A DNA stretch of 64,000 nucleotides from Maribacter halichondriae (GTDB lineage: Bacteria; Bacteroidota; Bacteroidia; Flavobacteriales; Flavobacteriaceae). The notes under the pieces were generated by a model. The model was not told the origin of the DNA and ran no database searches. It saw only the letters and a list, made by a program, of their open reading frames with translations. How positions within the stretch are numbered: position 1 is the stretch's first letter; every line of letters starts with the position of its first letter. The stretch is from NCBI RefSeq assembly GCF_027474825.1, contig NZ_CP107030.1:4465003-4529002 (forward strand), written 5' to 3'. Shown here in pieces: positions 37,656 to 46,400 of this stretch. Position numbers and translations under genes: made by a program.

Positions 37656-37982
37656 TTATGCGTCTTTCTCAGTATTCCTATGGTAAATCTTGTCGTTCAA
37701 CCACTCTTCGACCGCCATGGCGTGGGGTTTAGGAAGCTTTTCGTAGAATTTAGAAACCTCGATTTGCTCTTTGTTCTCAAAAACCTCTTCCAAGCTGTCG
37801 CTATAGGTCGCAAATTCTTCGAGTTTCTCCAAAAGTTCCTTTTTAATCTCAGAATTGATTTGAACCGCTCTTTTGGCCGTTATCGAAATCGCTTCATAAA
37901 TATTATCGGTTTTGGCATCGAACTCATTTTTGTTGATGGTAACCGTAGAAACGGGAGCTTTTGAATTTTTTAAATCATTCAT
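37656..37982 (-). CDS. rpoZ: DNA-directed RNA polymerase omega subunit (Rpb6 family)
   Basis: 108 residues from MNDLKNSKAPVSTVTI; the raw frame to 38069 overlaps bamD and is not expected. The core NIYEAISITAKRAVQIN matches the RNA polymerase Rpb6/omega fold used by Bacteroidota. The C-terminus (KPHAMAVEEWLNDKIYHR) is typical of the flavobacterial form. Located 13 bp after bamD in the bamD-rpoZ-coaBC-porD operon. Confidence 0.9.
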   Translation of the reverse strand: MNDLKNSKAPVSTVTINKNEFDAKTDNIYEAISITAKRAVQINSEIKKELLEKLEEFATYSDSLEEVFENKEQIEVSKFYEKLPKPHAMAVEEWLNDKIYHRNTEKDA

Positions 37983-37995
37983 AGATGATGGGATA

Positions 37996-38815
37996 TTATT
38001 TTGATAATTCGGTGAAATTTTGTGATTCTTTGTCGATTTTTTTAAGCCATTTTTCTGCCTCTTTGGCATATGCCGTTTCGGGAAACTGTTTTTTCAATGT
38101 TGCATAGGCCGCCATGGCCTCCTCTATTCGTTGAGGCTTCAACCGCTGTAAACTATTAAGGGCCATTCTTGTAGCCGCCTCGAATTTATAGAAAAGGGCG
38201 GCCTCTCTGTATACCGACCCTGGATAATCAGATACAAAATTTTCGAACGCCGAAACGGCAGGAGTCAAAAACGTATAATCGAACTCACCAATTTTATTGA
38301 ACTGGCGGGCAATTTCAAATGCTTTCTTTTCTTGCTTGGTCGTGAGTTCCTTGGCCATTAGATTGGCTTCTTCAAAATATTCCGAATCAGGATAAGTATT
38401 GACAAAAGTCTGCAACTTCGCCAAAGCCTTGTCTGTATCTGTTTGATCTAAGGAATATTCAGGGGAAAGTTCGTAATAACTCGCGGCACCCATAAATGCG
38501 GCTTCCTGCGTCTTTTTCACTTTGGGGGTACGATTTAAGAAAACGCTCAAATTGGTATCCCGCCATATTATAATCCTCTCTCTGGAAATAGGTGTCGGCC
38601 AAGAAGAACATGACCCGTTCGCCTTGCGGTTTACCAACATATTTTGGTGCTATTTGTTCAAATAACCTGTTGGCCCTTTTATAATCTTCCTCTTCATATA
38701 ATTCTTGTGCCAACTCGTATTTGTTCTTCACATCCTCGTTCTTGAGCACTTTCTGGTACTCGCCGCAAGAGGCAAAGAATAAAACTAGGGCCAAGAAAGA
38801 AAAAAGTTGTCTCAT
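37996..38815 (-). CDS. bamD: Outer membrane assembly lipoprotein BamD, frameshifted
   Basis: Restored length is 272 residues. BamD is an essential TPR lipoprotein of the outer-membrane protein insertase. The start is MRQLFSFLALVLFF with lipobox FASC (Cys about 17); TPR motifs include YELAQELYEEEDYKRA and ADTYFQREDYNMAGYQFERF. One extra base in the plus-strand T5 run 38513-38517 splits the gene; removing it joins YPQSEK to TQEAAFMGAASYYELSP as in homologues. A perfect -7 box lies at 38832-38839. Likely a sequence error. Confidence 0.92.
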
Positions 38816-38831
38816 TCTAAAAAACATTTTG

Positions 38832-38839
38832 CAAAAATA
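38832..38839 (-). promoter_or_regulatory. -7 promoter box for the bamD operon
   Basis: The minus strand reads TATTTTTG, a perfect TANNTTTG match 17 bases before the bamD ATG. Confidence 0.6.
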
Positions 38840-38948
38840 CGCATTATCGACTGATAAAAAAAACAATTTTAAAACGCTAAAATAGTAGGTTTAAAAAGGC
38901 AGGACAATGCTTTTGGCGAAGATTTAACGTATAAAATCAAGTTGGTTA

Positions 38949-39839
38949 TTAAGAATGGACTTCTGCAAAAGGCTTAACAAATGAAGCGATTCTTTGCTTT
39001 AATTCGGGAGTTGCCTCTACCAAAGGTAATCGTACCGTCGCCCTCGAGAGGCCAAGCACTTCAAAAATAGACTTTATACCTGCAGGATTTCCTTCTTCGA
39101 AAATGAGCGACATACCTTCTTTCAATTCGGACTGCAGTTCTTGTGCCTTGGTGGTATTACCATCTAAGGCCGAAGATATCATCTTGACAAATACTTCGGG
39201 CATTCCTTGTCCCAATACGGAGATAACACCTGAACCACCGGCCATAATGGTTGGAAGTGCATTGCTATCATCCCCCGATATTACCTGAAAATTTTGTGGT
39301 TTTCTATCAATAATCTCGGTGATTTGCGAAATGTCGCCAGAGGCTTCTTTTATAGCTAAAATATTTTCAAAATCGTTTGCCAATCGCAAAACCGTATTTG
39401 GAAGCATATTGCTACCCGTTCTTCCAGGCACATTATAAAGAATTATTGGAATCGGACAAGCCGATGAAATGGCCCTAAAATGCTGATATATACCTTCTTG
39501 TGTCGGTTTGTTATAATAGGGCGATACGGAAAGAATCGCACAAAATGGACTCAGGTCTAGTAACTGTAATTCTTCAACAATAGCGGCCGTGTTATTACCT
39601 CCAACCCCTAAAACCAAAGGTAATCGTCCATCATTTGCTTTTATGACAGTTTGAACCACTAATTTTCTCTCGGTCGAGCTTAAGGTAACCGATTCACCGG
39701 TCGTCCCTAGCACTACGAGATAGTCGACCCCGCCCTCGATACAATAATCGACGATACGGGTCAAAGCTTCGATATCTATCGAGAAATCTTCATTAAATGG
39801 AGTGACCAAGGCCACACCGGTACCTATGAGTTCTTTCAT
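38949..39839 (-). CDS. dapA: 4-hydroxy-tetrahydrodipicolinate synthase
   Basis: 296 residues. First committed step of lysine/diaminopimelate synthesis, condensing pyruvate with aspartate semialdehyde. The Schiff-base lysine is in AIKEASGD; the catalytic Tyr in [12 protein letters not shown]; the substrate loop [10 protein letters not shown] is present. Complete. The stop of the DUF6913 gene overlaps its start by one base, so the two are coupled. Confidence 0.97.
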   Translation of the reverse strand: MKELIGTGVALVTPFNEDFSIDIEALTRIVDYCIEGGVDYLVVLGTTGESVTLSSTERKLVVQTVIKANDGRLPLVLGVGGNNTAAIVEELQLLDLSPFCAILSVSPYYNKPTQEGIYQHFRAISSACPIPIILYNVPGRTGSNMLPNTVLRLANDFENILAIKEASGDISQITEIIDRKPQNFQVISGDDSNALPTIMAGGSGVISVLGQGMPEVFVKMISSALDGNTTKAQELQSELKEGMSLIFEEGNPAGIKSIFEVLGLSRATVRLPLVEATPELKQRIASFVKPFAEVHS

Positions 39840-40372
39840 TACGCAATCTCGTTAAAAACCTTCAAATATTTTTTTAGCTCCATTTTGAATGTCTTGAAAT
39901 CATGCATGGGCGTATCCAAAATTAAATCGTTATAGCTCTGATCTACTTCTTTAAATCCTACCCGTACCCTTGCCTTGGTCTTTACGCTCATGAGTTGTAA
40001 CAACAAGTTTTCTTCGGTATAATAATTGACCAGAAGATCATATTCCCTGCTCAAGAATTCAAGTACATAACTATTTTCAATATCCCCGTTCCATCCAAGA
40101 TCTTTGTCCGAGAAAACCGGTGTGGAATAGGGGCTGTTTTTGTCATAATAACTTTTATATCCAATAATCTTGACAGCATTCGGTCTAAGGGAAAATTCCT
40201 CGACAAATTCATAGAACAGATTGGCATTATCGAACTTGTCAAGGTCTACAAGACAGGCAATCGATGTTATACCTTTTGACCGCTCAACGACCGGTGCCGG
40301 CTTGGCCAGTTCGGCCTTTAAGAATTTAAGCCCTGATTTGTGCTTAAATTTATCTTTTATTCCCTTAAACAT
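39839..40372 (-). CDS. DUF6913 family protein
   Basis: 177 residues, soluble, no signal peptide. Begins [14 protein letters not shown]; a central Rossmann-like core has [15 protein letters not shown] and ends with [14 protein letters not shown]. The family is conserved in Flavobacteriia and usually sits beside dapA, as here (1-bp overlap). Function unknown. It is divergent from the nucleotidase pair, with a palindromic promoter region between them. Confidence 0.8.
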   Translation of the reverse strand: MFKGIKDKFKHKSGLKFLKAELAKPAPVVERSKGITSIACLVDLDKFDNANLFYEFVEEFSLRPNAVKIIGYKSYYDKNSPYSTPVFSDKDLGWNGDIENSYVLEFLSREYDLLVNYYTEENLLLQLMSVKTKARVRVGFKEVDQSYNDLILDTPMHDFKTFKMELKKYLKVFNEIA

Positions 40373-40379
40373 GTATTTT

Positions 40380-40387
40380 TACATTTG
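40380..40387 (+). promoter_or_regulatory. -7 box toward the nucleotidase genes
   Basis: TACATTTG, a perfect TANNTTTG match, left end of the inverted repeat 40381-40426. Confidence 0.55.
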
Positions 40388-40426
40388 TAGAACTCTTTCG
40401 GAGTTCATATGCTGTCTTACAAATGT
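40381..40426. repeat. Nested inverted repeat holding two facing promoters
   Basis: ACATTTGTA (40381-40389) and TACAAATGT (40418-40426) are perfect 9-bp arms; inside, GAACTC-TTTCG-GAGTTC (40390-40406) is a second perfect inverted repeat. Because each outer arm contains a -7 box, the two divergent transcripts would overlap at their 5' ends by roughly 20-30 bases. Confidence 0.6.
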
Positions 40427-40427
40427 A
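40420..40427 (-). promoter_or_regulatory. -7 box toward the DUF6913-dapA operon
   Basis: The minus strand reads TACATTTG, identical to the plus-strand box at 40380-40387, 48 bases before the DUF6913 ATG. Confidence 0.55.
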
Positions 40428-40470
40428 AAGAATATCCACTTGTCAATTCGTGGCTAAGTTAAAAAGGATA

Positions 40471-41238
40471 ATGGATTTAAAAATAAAACATTTTGTTATA
40501 TTTATAACGATTACTTGCCTCTACTCCTGTAAACATGAACCCTTGCACATGGCAAAAGTCGAGGCCATACAAATTCAAATAGACACTTCCTTCGTCGCTC
40601 AAGATTCTTTGGAATCCTTCATAAAACCGTACCGAAATCGTATCAACGAAGTGCTTGACAGTACATTGGCCTATGCACCTTTTATGATATCTAAAGATGA
40701 AGGAAACTATAATACACCCGCTGGCAACCTTATGGCCGATATTCTGCTATCGGAGGCAAATCCGATATATAAAGCCAGAACAGGACACAAAATAGATTTT
40801 GTTGTATTGAACCACGGGGGCATACGTTCCATTATATCCAAAGGAAAAGTTTCCGCAAGAACTGCCTTCGAAGTCATGCCTTTTGAAAATTCTATTGCGG
40901 TGGTTGAATTAAGCGGGAAATCGGTACAAGAACTTGTTGATTTTTTAGTGCATTCAAAAAGGGCGCATCCGATTTCCGGAATGCAGATAATATTGGATGC
41001 CAAGGATAAATCAATTTCCATAAAAATTCAGGGAGAACCCCTTGATATCAATAAAACGTATCGTATAGCTACTTCCGATTACTTGGTGAGCGGTGGCGAC
41101 GATATGATTTTTTTTAAGGATGCCATAAAAGTTACCAGTATCGATTATCTTATACGAAACGCAATGATCGATTATTTTAAAAAGGTGGATACACTCAACC
41201 CTGTAGTAGATGACCGTTTTTATAAATTGACCAACTGA
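40471..41238 (+). CDS. 5'-nucleotidase C-terminal domain lipoprotein
   Basis: 255 residues from MDLKIKHFVIFITITC with a lipobox-like LYSC. The body is a 5'-nucleotidase C-terminal (substrate-specificity) domain: NTPAGNLMADIL, FVVLNHGGIRSII, VMPFENSIAVVELSG and YRIATSDYLVSGGDD. In most bacteria this domain is fused to a metallophosphatase; here that half is the next gene, starting at the overlapping TGATG. The two products probably assemble outside the inner membrane to form one nucleotidase. Confidence 0.9.
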   Translation: MDLKIKHFVIFITITCLYSCKHEPLHMAKVEAIQIQIDTSFVAQDSLESFIKPYRNRINEVLDSTLAYAPFMISKDEGNYNTPAGNLMADILLSEANPIYKARTGHKIDFVVLNHGGIRSIISKGKVSARTAFEVMPFENSIAVVELSGKSVQELVDFLVHSKRAHPISGMQIILDAKDKSISIKIQGEPLDINKTYRIATSDYLVSGGDDMIFFKDAIKVTSIDYLIRNAMIDYFKKVDTLNPVVDDRFYKLTN

Positions 41239-42146
41239 TGAAAAGAAGAAAATTTTTAGCCAATGCTACTGCCTCTTCGGTATTTGTTGGTCTAGGTGGG
41301 CTCTCGCTTTCTTCGTGCAGTACGTCAGCTAAAAAAATTACCATTTTACACACCAATGATGTGCATAGCCATATCGACCCTTTTGAAAAAGATCATTCAC
41401 AATTTCCGAATATGGGCGGACTGGCGCGGCGGGCCACTCTGGTCGAAAGCATACGCAATGAAAATCCGAATACCTTATTGTTCGATGCGGGGGATATCTT
41501 TCAAGGTACTCCGTATTTTAACTTTTATGGCGGTGAGCTCGAGTTTAAACTGATGAGCAAATTGCGCTATGATGCCGCTACAATCGGCAATCACGATTTT
41601 GACAATGGTGTAGAAGGTTTGGCGGCACAATTGCCACATGCGAAATTCAAATTTCTATCGGCCAATTATAATTTTGCCAATACCATACTCGATGGTCAAG
41701 TAAAGCCTTATACCACTTATTCAGTTGATGGCATAAAAATCGGCGTATATGGTCTGGGGATTGAATTGAAAGGTTTGGTGTCCAGATCTCTTTACAAAGA
41801 AACTAGGTACGATCATCCCTACCCCATCGCGCGTGATATGGAGCGCATTTTAAAGACCGAAGAAAAATGTGACCTTATCATCTGTCTTTCACATATCGGA
41901 TACCAGTATAAAGTTAAAGACAAGCCCAATGACCTACATCTCGCGGCAAAAACAAAACTCACCGATTTGATTATCGGGGGCCACACCCATACTTTTTTAG
42001 AAAAACCAACTGTCGTTCAGAATATGGCCGGGAAAAATGTATTGGTAAATCAGGTAGGCTGTTTTGGCCTCAATCTTGGTCGTGTGGATTTCTATTTCGA
42101 CACTGAAAAAAATGTAGCCGCTAATGGCACAAGAATAATAGTTTAA
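41238..42146 (+). CDS. Tat-exported 5'-nucleotidase metallophosphatase subunit
   Basis: 302 residues. A twin-arginine signal (KRRKFLANATAS) ends near a possible lipobox (LSSC). The calcineurin-like phosphatase motifs are all present: HTNDVHSH, LLFDAGDIFQGTPYFN, IGNHDFDNG, ICLSHIGY and GGHTHTF. The usual C-terminal nucleotidase domain is missing because it is the separate gene upstream, one base of overlap. Likely releases phosphate from extracytoplasmic nucleotides. Confidence 0.92.
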   Translation: MKRRKFLANATASSVFVGLGGLSLSSCSTSAKKITILHTNDVHSHIDPFEKDHSQFPNMGGLARRATLVESIRNENPNTLLFDAGDIFQGTPYFNFYGGELEFKLMSKLRYDAATIGNHDFDNGVEGLAAQLPHAKFKFLSANYNFANTILDGQVKPYTTYSVDGIKIGVYGLGIELKGLVSRSLYKETRYDHPYPIARDMERILKTEEKCDLIICLSHIGYQYKVKDKPNDLHLAAKTKLTDLIIGGHTHTFLEKPTVVQNMAGKNVLVNQVGCFGLNLGRVDFYFDTEKNVAANGTRIIV

Positions 42147-42172
42147 CGAACAATCCTATAAACAACTACATT

Positions 42173-42942
42173 ATGAGAACACTTATTTTTTTATTTTTCT
42201 TTGCGGCCTCGTCACTTTCACTTTCCGCACAAGAATCAAGACAATATTATCAGCTCAAAGTATATTCTTTTGACACGGACGAACAAATGGCGACTACGGA
42301 TGCTTATTTGAAGGACGCCTTTATTCCTGCAGTAAAAAAATTGGACATCGGCCCTGTTGGGGTTTTCAAGCCAAGACCAACGGATTCGATTACTCCTAAA
42401 CAAACGTATGTCTTGATTCCTTTTAATTCTTTAGTTAAGTTCGGACTTTATGAGGATGCTATCATGAAGGATGAAAAACATCTAACCGGTGGAAAGGCAT
42501 ACCTCACAGCGGCACATGATAATGCGCCGTATCAACGTATAGAAACCATGCTCATGAAAGCATTTACCGAAATGCCTCAAATGGCAACCCCTAATTTAAA
42601 TGGCCCTCTAAAAGATCGAGTCTATGAATTGCGCAGCTACGAAGGGGCGACCGAAGACCTTTACCGAAAAAAGTGGATATGTTCAATGCCGGCGGAGAAG
42701 TAAAACTATTCAATGATCTAGGCTTCAATGCTGTTTTTTATGCGGAAGTCTTGTCCGGTAGCAGAATGCCGAATTTAGTGTATATGACCACACACGAAAA
42801 TCAAGAAGAGCGCGATGCCAACTGGAAGAATTTTAGTGAATCCCCCGTTTGGGAAAAACTAAAGGTCATGCCCAAGTACCAGAATACGGTTTCGAGAAAT
42901 GACACGAGGCTTTTATACCCAACTGAGTATTCGGAATACTGA
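42173..42942 (+). CDS. NIPSNAP-family secreted protein, frameshifted
   Basis: Restored length is 256 residues. Signal peptide LFFFAASSLSLSAQ; two NIPSNAP ferredoxin-like domains, the second starting at RVYELRSYEG. At the A6 run 42667-42672 one A appears missing: as given the frame ends at 42703, and restoring one base joins LYRKK to VDMFNAGGEVKLF and on to the stop at 42942. Family function is unclear (some members bind or modify small molecules). It follows the nucleotidase pair by 26 bp. Confidence 0.87.
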
Positions 42943-42945
42943 AAA

Positions 42946-42992
42946 AGTTTCAAGTTTCTTGTTTCAGGTTCTGAACTCTGAATTCTGAATTT
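42946..42992. repeat. Intergenic repeat downstream of the NIPSNAP gene
   Basis: AGTTTCAAGTTTCTTGTTTC (then AGGTTC) is close to the reverse complement of the repeat at 20321-20355. It continues into CTGAACT-CTGAATT-CTGAATT, three near-identical heptamers, which run into the end of the next minus-strand gene. Confidence 0.55.
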
Positions 42993-43294
42993 TATCGCTT
43001 TAAAATAAATTCCACCAAATCCCGATGCTCTGCTTTGAGCGTTTTTTGCGGAAAGGGTCTCCCCGCCCTTCGGTACCAATACCCCGCATTGAATTCATCG
43101 CCTTCTTTGCGATGCAGATAGGCATGAATCCAACTTCCCATTTCATTGTGCATTTCTTGGGCGATGTCGTGCGAGCCCTCCCAATCGCCCTTGGCATCGT
43201 ACCAAAGGGCTTTTAGGGCTTCGGGCCAGTTACCTGATGGAACGGCTGCTTCCAAAGTTCCTAAAAATTCTGAATATGAAGTGATTACGGTCAT
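42992..43294 (-). CDS. Conserved hypothetical protein
   Basis: 100 residues from MTVITSYSEFLGTLE (ATG 43292-43294; the raw frame starts two codons earlier at TTG). Small, soluble, tryptophan-rich and helical: KALWYDAKGDWEGSHDIAQE, GSWIHAYLHRKEGD, AGYWYRRAG. I know of similar short proteins across bacteria but no proven function. A perfect -7 box lies upstream at 43328-43335. It converges with the NIPSNAP gene. Confidence 0.75.
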   Translation of the reverse strand: MTVITSYSEFLGTLEAAVPSGNWPEALKALWYDAKGDWEGSHDIAQEMHNEMGSWIHAYLHRKEGDEFNAGYWYRRAGRPFPQKTLKAEHRDLVEFILKR

Positions 43295-43327
43295 TGACAA
43301 CAGGTTTTAAGGACTACACATCAGTTA

Positions 43328-43335
43328 CAAAGATA
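43328..43335 (-). promoter_or_regulatory. -7 promoter box for the 100-residue hypothetical gene
   Basis: The minus strand reads TATCTTTG, a perfect TANNTTTG match 34 bases before the ATG. Confidence 0.55.
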
Positions 43336-43431
43336 ATGGGAATTGTTTTGAAATAATCGGGGTTCGATTTCGTTAGAAAAAGACTAAACTATATAACCTA
43401 CGACGCTGACCTGCCGATATTCCCTTTTATT

Positions 43432-46400
43432 ATGAAGAAATTCCTACTCTCCATTGTTCTATTTTTTGTTTGTTTTTATTGTATTGCGCAATGCCCTTCA
43501 GGAAATATAAGTCTGACCTCACAATCGGATATAGATAATTTTAAAACCGCCTATCCAAATTGTACCGAGATTGGTCGAGACCTTATAATTCAAGGTAGTA
43601 GCATCAACAATCTTAATGGACTAGACGAAATTATCAAAATTACTAGGCATCTGAATATTCTTGACACCTCATTATATGATTTTTCAGGTCTTGATGCGCT
43701 CACGACAGTATCAGGTGGTATAACTATTTGGCGAAACTATAGCCTAACTACGTTTTACGGTTTAGGCCAACTATCTTTTATAGGCGAACAAATTAGAGTA
43801 AGCAGGAACCCGTTACTCTCAAGCCTTCAAGGCATCGATAATATATCTTCTATCGGAAGTCTTAGTTTAAATCATAATCTCTATAGTGGATTATCTCTTG
43901 ACGGTACGCAAATTACATCTCTACAAGCATTAAGTTCCCTTACATATTTAAGTGGCCTACATCTGGCGGATAACAATGTTGACTCATTGGTCGGGCTAGA
44001 AAATATCGTTTCCATTGACGGCGGAATATCAATTGGAGGTGAATCGATAACAGATTTTAGCGGTCTGGATAACCTTAGAACAATTGGTGACGGTTTGAAT
44101 ATAACCGGGAATGATAACTTGACATCATTCCAAGGTTTAGAAAATTTGATCCGCATAGGAGGCAATGTAGGAATTTACGGAAATGCTTTACTCAGCAATT
44201 TTAATGGGCTTGAGGCATTGACTGAAATAGTTACAAGTCCAGGAGGTTTCAAGTCTAAATTTACAATTGAGGGAACACAGTTGAACAGTCTTAATGGTCT
44301 AACCAATTTAAATACCGTAGAAGATCTCGAAATCGCTCATAACCCTAATTTATCGAATCTACAAGGGCTTACTTCATTGAGGTTGGTTAGTAGTGATTTA
44401 AAGGTTAGGAATAATGAAAACCTGGAGAATTTGCAAGGGCTTGAAAATCTTGAAACCATTGATGGGCGGCTGTATCTAAGTAGCAATTTTAAGATGACAA
44501 GTCTGATTGGGCTAAGTGGGCTTTTAATAATTGGAAAGGATTTGACTTTAAATCAAAACTCTCTCTTACCGAATTTAAACGGGATATCAAAAATTCAGTC
44601 CATTGGAAGCTTAACCTTAGATTACAATAACCAGCTTACCTCCCTCCAGGGAATCGAATCTTTACAAACCCTCTCCGAAGGAAGTATTGCGTTTTTTAAT
44701 AATGATAAACTATCAGATTTAACCGCATTATCCAATGCTTCAACTGGTGGACAGACTGTTAATGGATGGTTCGATGGTTTGCGAATATCATATTGTCCGG
44801 TATTGTCTTCATTAAATGGTCTTGAGAATTTAGATTTTAATGATTCCAACTATGCAGTTTTCATCAATAACAATCCTTTGCTAAATGATATTTCCGCTAT
44901 GACTAATTGGAATGCAGAGGGGCTTAACAATATCACATTGGTCAACAATGCTACTTTGGCCAATTGTCAGGTTACCCCTATATGTACTTTCATGACCACC
45001 AAAAATTTGACATATGCCAATATATCTGGTAATTCAGGAAATTGCGCCAATGAGCAAGATCTTACCATTGTTTGTAGTCCTGACCCGAATGCCCTAGTGC
45101 AGATATCACTTTATCTTCACAAGAAGAAGTTGATAACTTTGCATCAAATTATGCATACTGTACTAAACCTCAAGTCTCAATAACAATAGAAGGTACAGAT
45201 ATTGTGAACTTGAACGGACTTCAAGTTATAACTGATATAGAAGGTAGCCTTATCATCAAAAACAACCCTGAATTACAATATCTGAATGGATTAAATAGAG
45301 TTGTTTATGTGAGTGGTGATCTGGTGGTTGAAAACAATCCTAAAATAACTTCATTGAATGGATTAGAAAAGATAGACGGGCTTTCCCTGACCAATCTGAT
45401 GATTAAGGATAACGCCACCCTTTCTTATTGTAGTGTGGCATCTGTTTGTAATTTTATGGCGAAGAATATTGACACGGCCATTTTTGAAAATAATACTGGG
45501 GATTGTTCATCAGAATTCGACGTAATGATGCGGTGCAATAGTCTATGCCCTGATCAAATAATTTTGCTCAAATCTCAAGCTGATGTTGATAATTTTAAGA
45601 CAAATTACCCCAATTGTACGGTTCCAAAGGAATTACAAATACAGGCATATGACCCTGACGTTCAAAACCTAGATGGCCTCGATTTGATAATGGCTGTTAA
45701 AGGTGGTCTTATTATTGGAAGAGATAGAGCAGAAAATACACTCACTGATATTTCAGGATTAAATAAATTGAGATATGTTGGAGGTTTGACAATTCAAGGT
45801 CATGAAAACTTGACCAATCTGAATGGTTTAGAGTCCCTAAAACATATTGAAAGAGGGATATCGTTATCTAACAATCCTGCACTTGAAAATCTTAATGGCC
45901 TCAGCAATCTTGAACAAGCAGGTGGATTAGGTGTTTCAAATAATGATAATCTTTCAGACTTAAAAGGACTAGAATCACTAAATACCATTACAGGTAGCAT
46001 TAGCATTGTAAACAATGATAATTTGATTAGTCTAGAAGGTTTGGATAATTTGGAGTCATCTACTATTGCAGGAGATTTAATAATAGGAAATAATGACAAT
46101 TTAGAAAGATTAACCGATTTAAATTCACTAACCTCAATAAACTCTCTTACTGGTGGTTGGCAAGGGAATTTAGAAATTAGCCATAATGACAAACTCATTG
46201 ATATTTCGGGGCTCTCGGGTTTACAAACAATTGATGGCTCTTTGAAAATATCGACGAATACTATAATGGAAGATTTGGGAGGGTTGGATAATGTCTTCTC
46301 AATTGGAGACTTATTAATCATAGAATATAATGATAGCCTAATTAATATAGAAACTTTAAATACCCTTAACCACGCATCCCGTGTACATATTCGCGGAAAT

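Noticed and set aside
40389..40406. GAACTC-TTTCG-GAGTTC hairpin as an intrinsic terminator
   Set aside because: No T-run follows, and it lies between divergent genes where no transcript ends.
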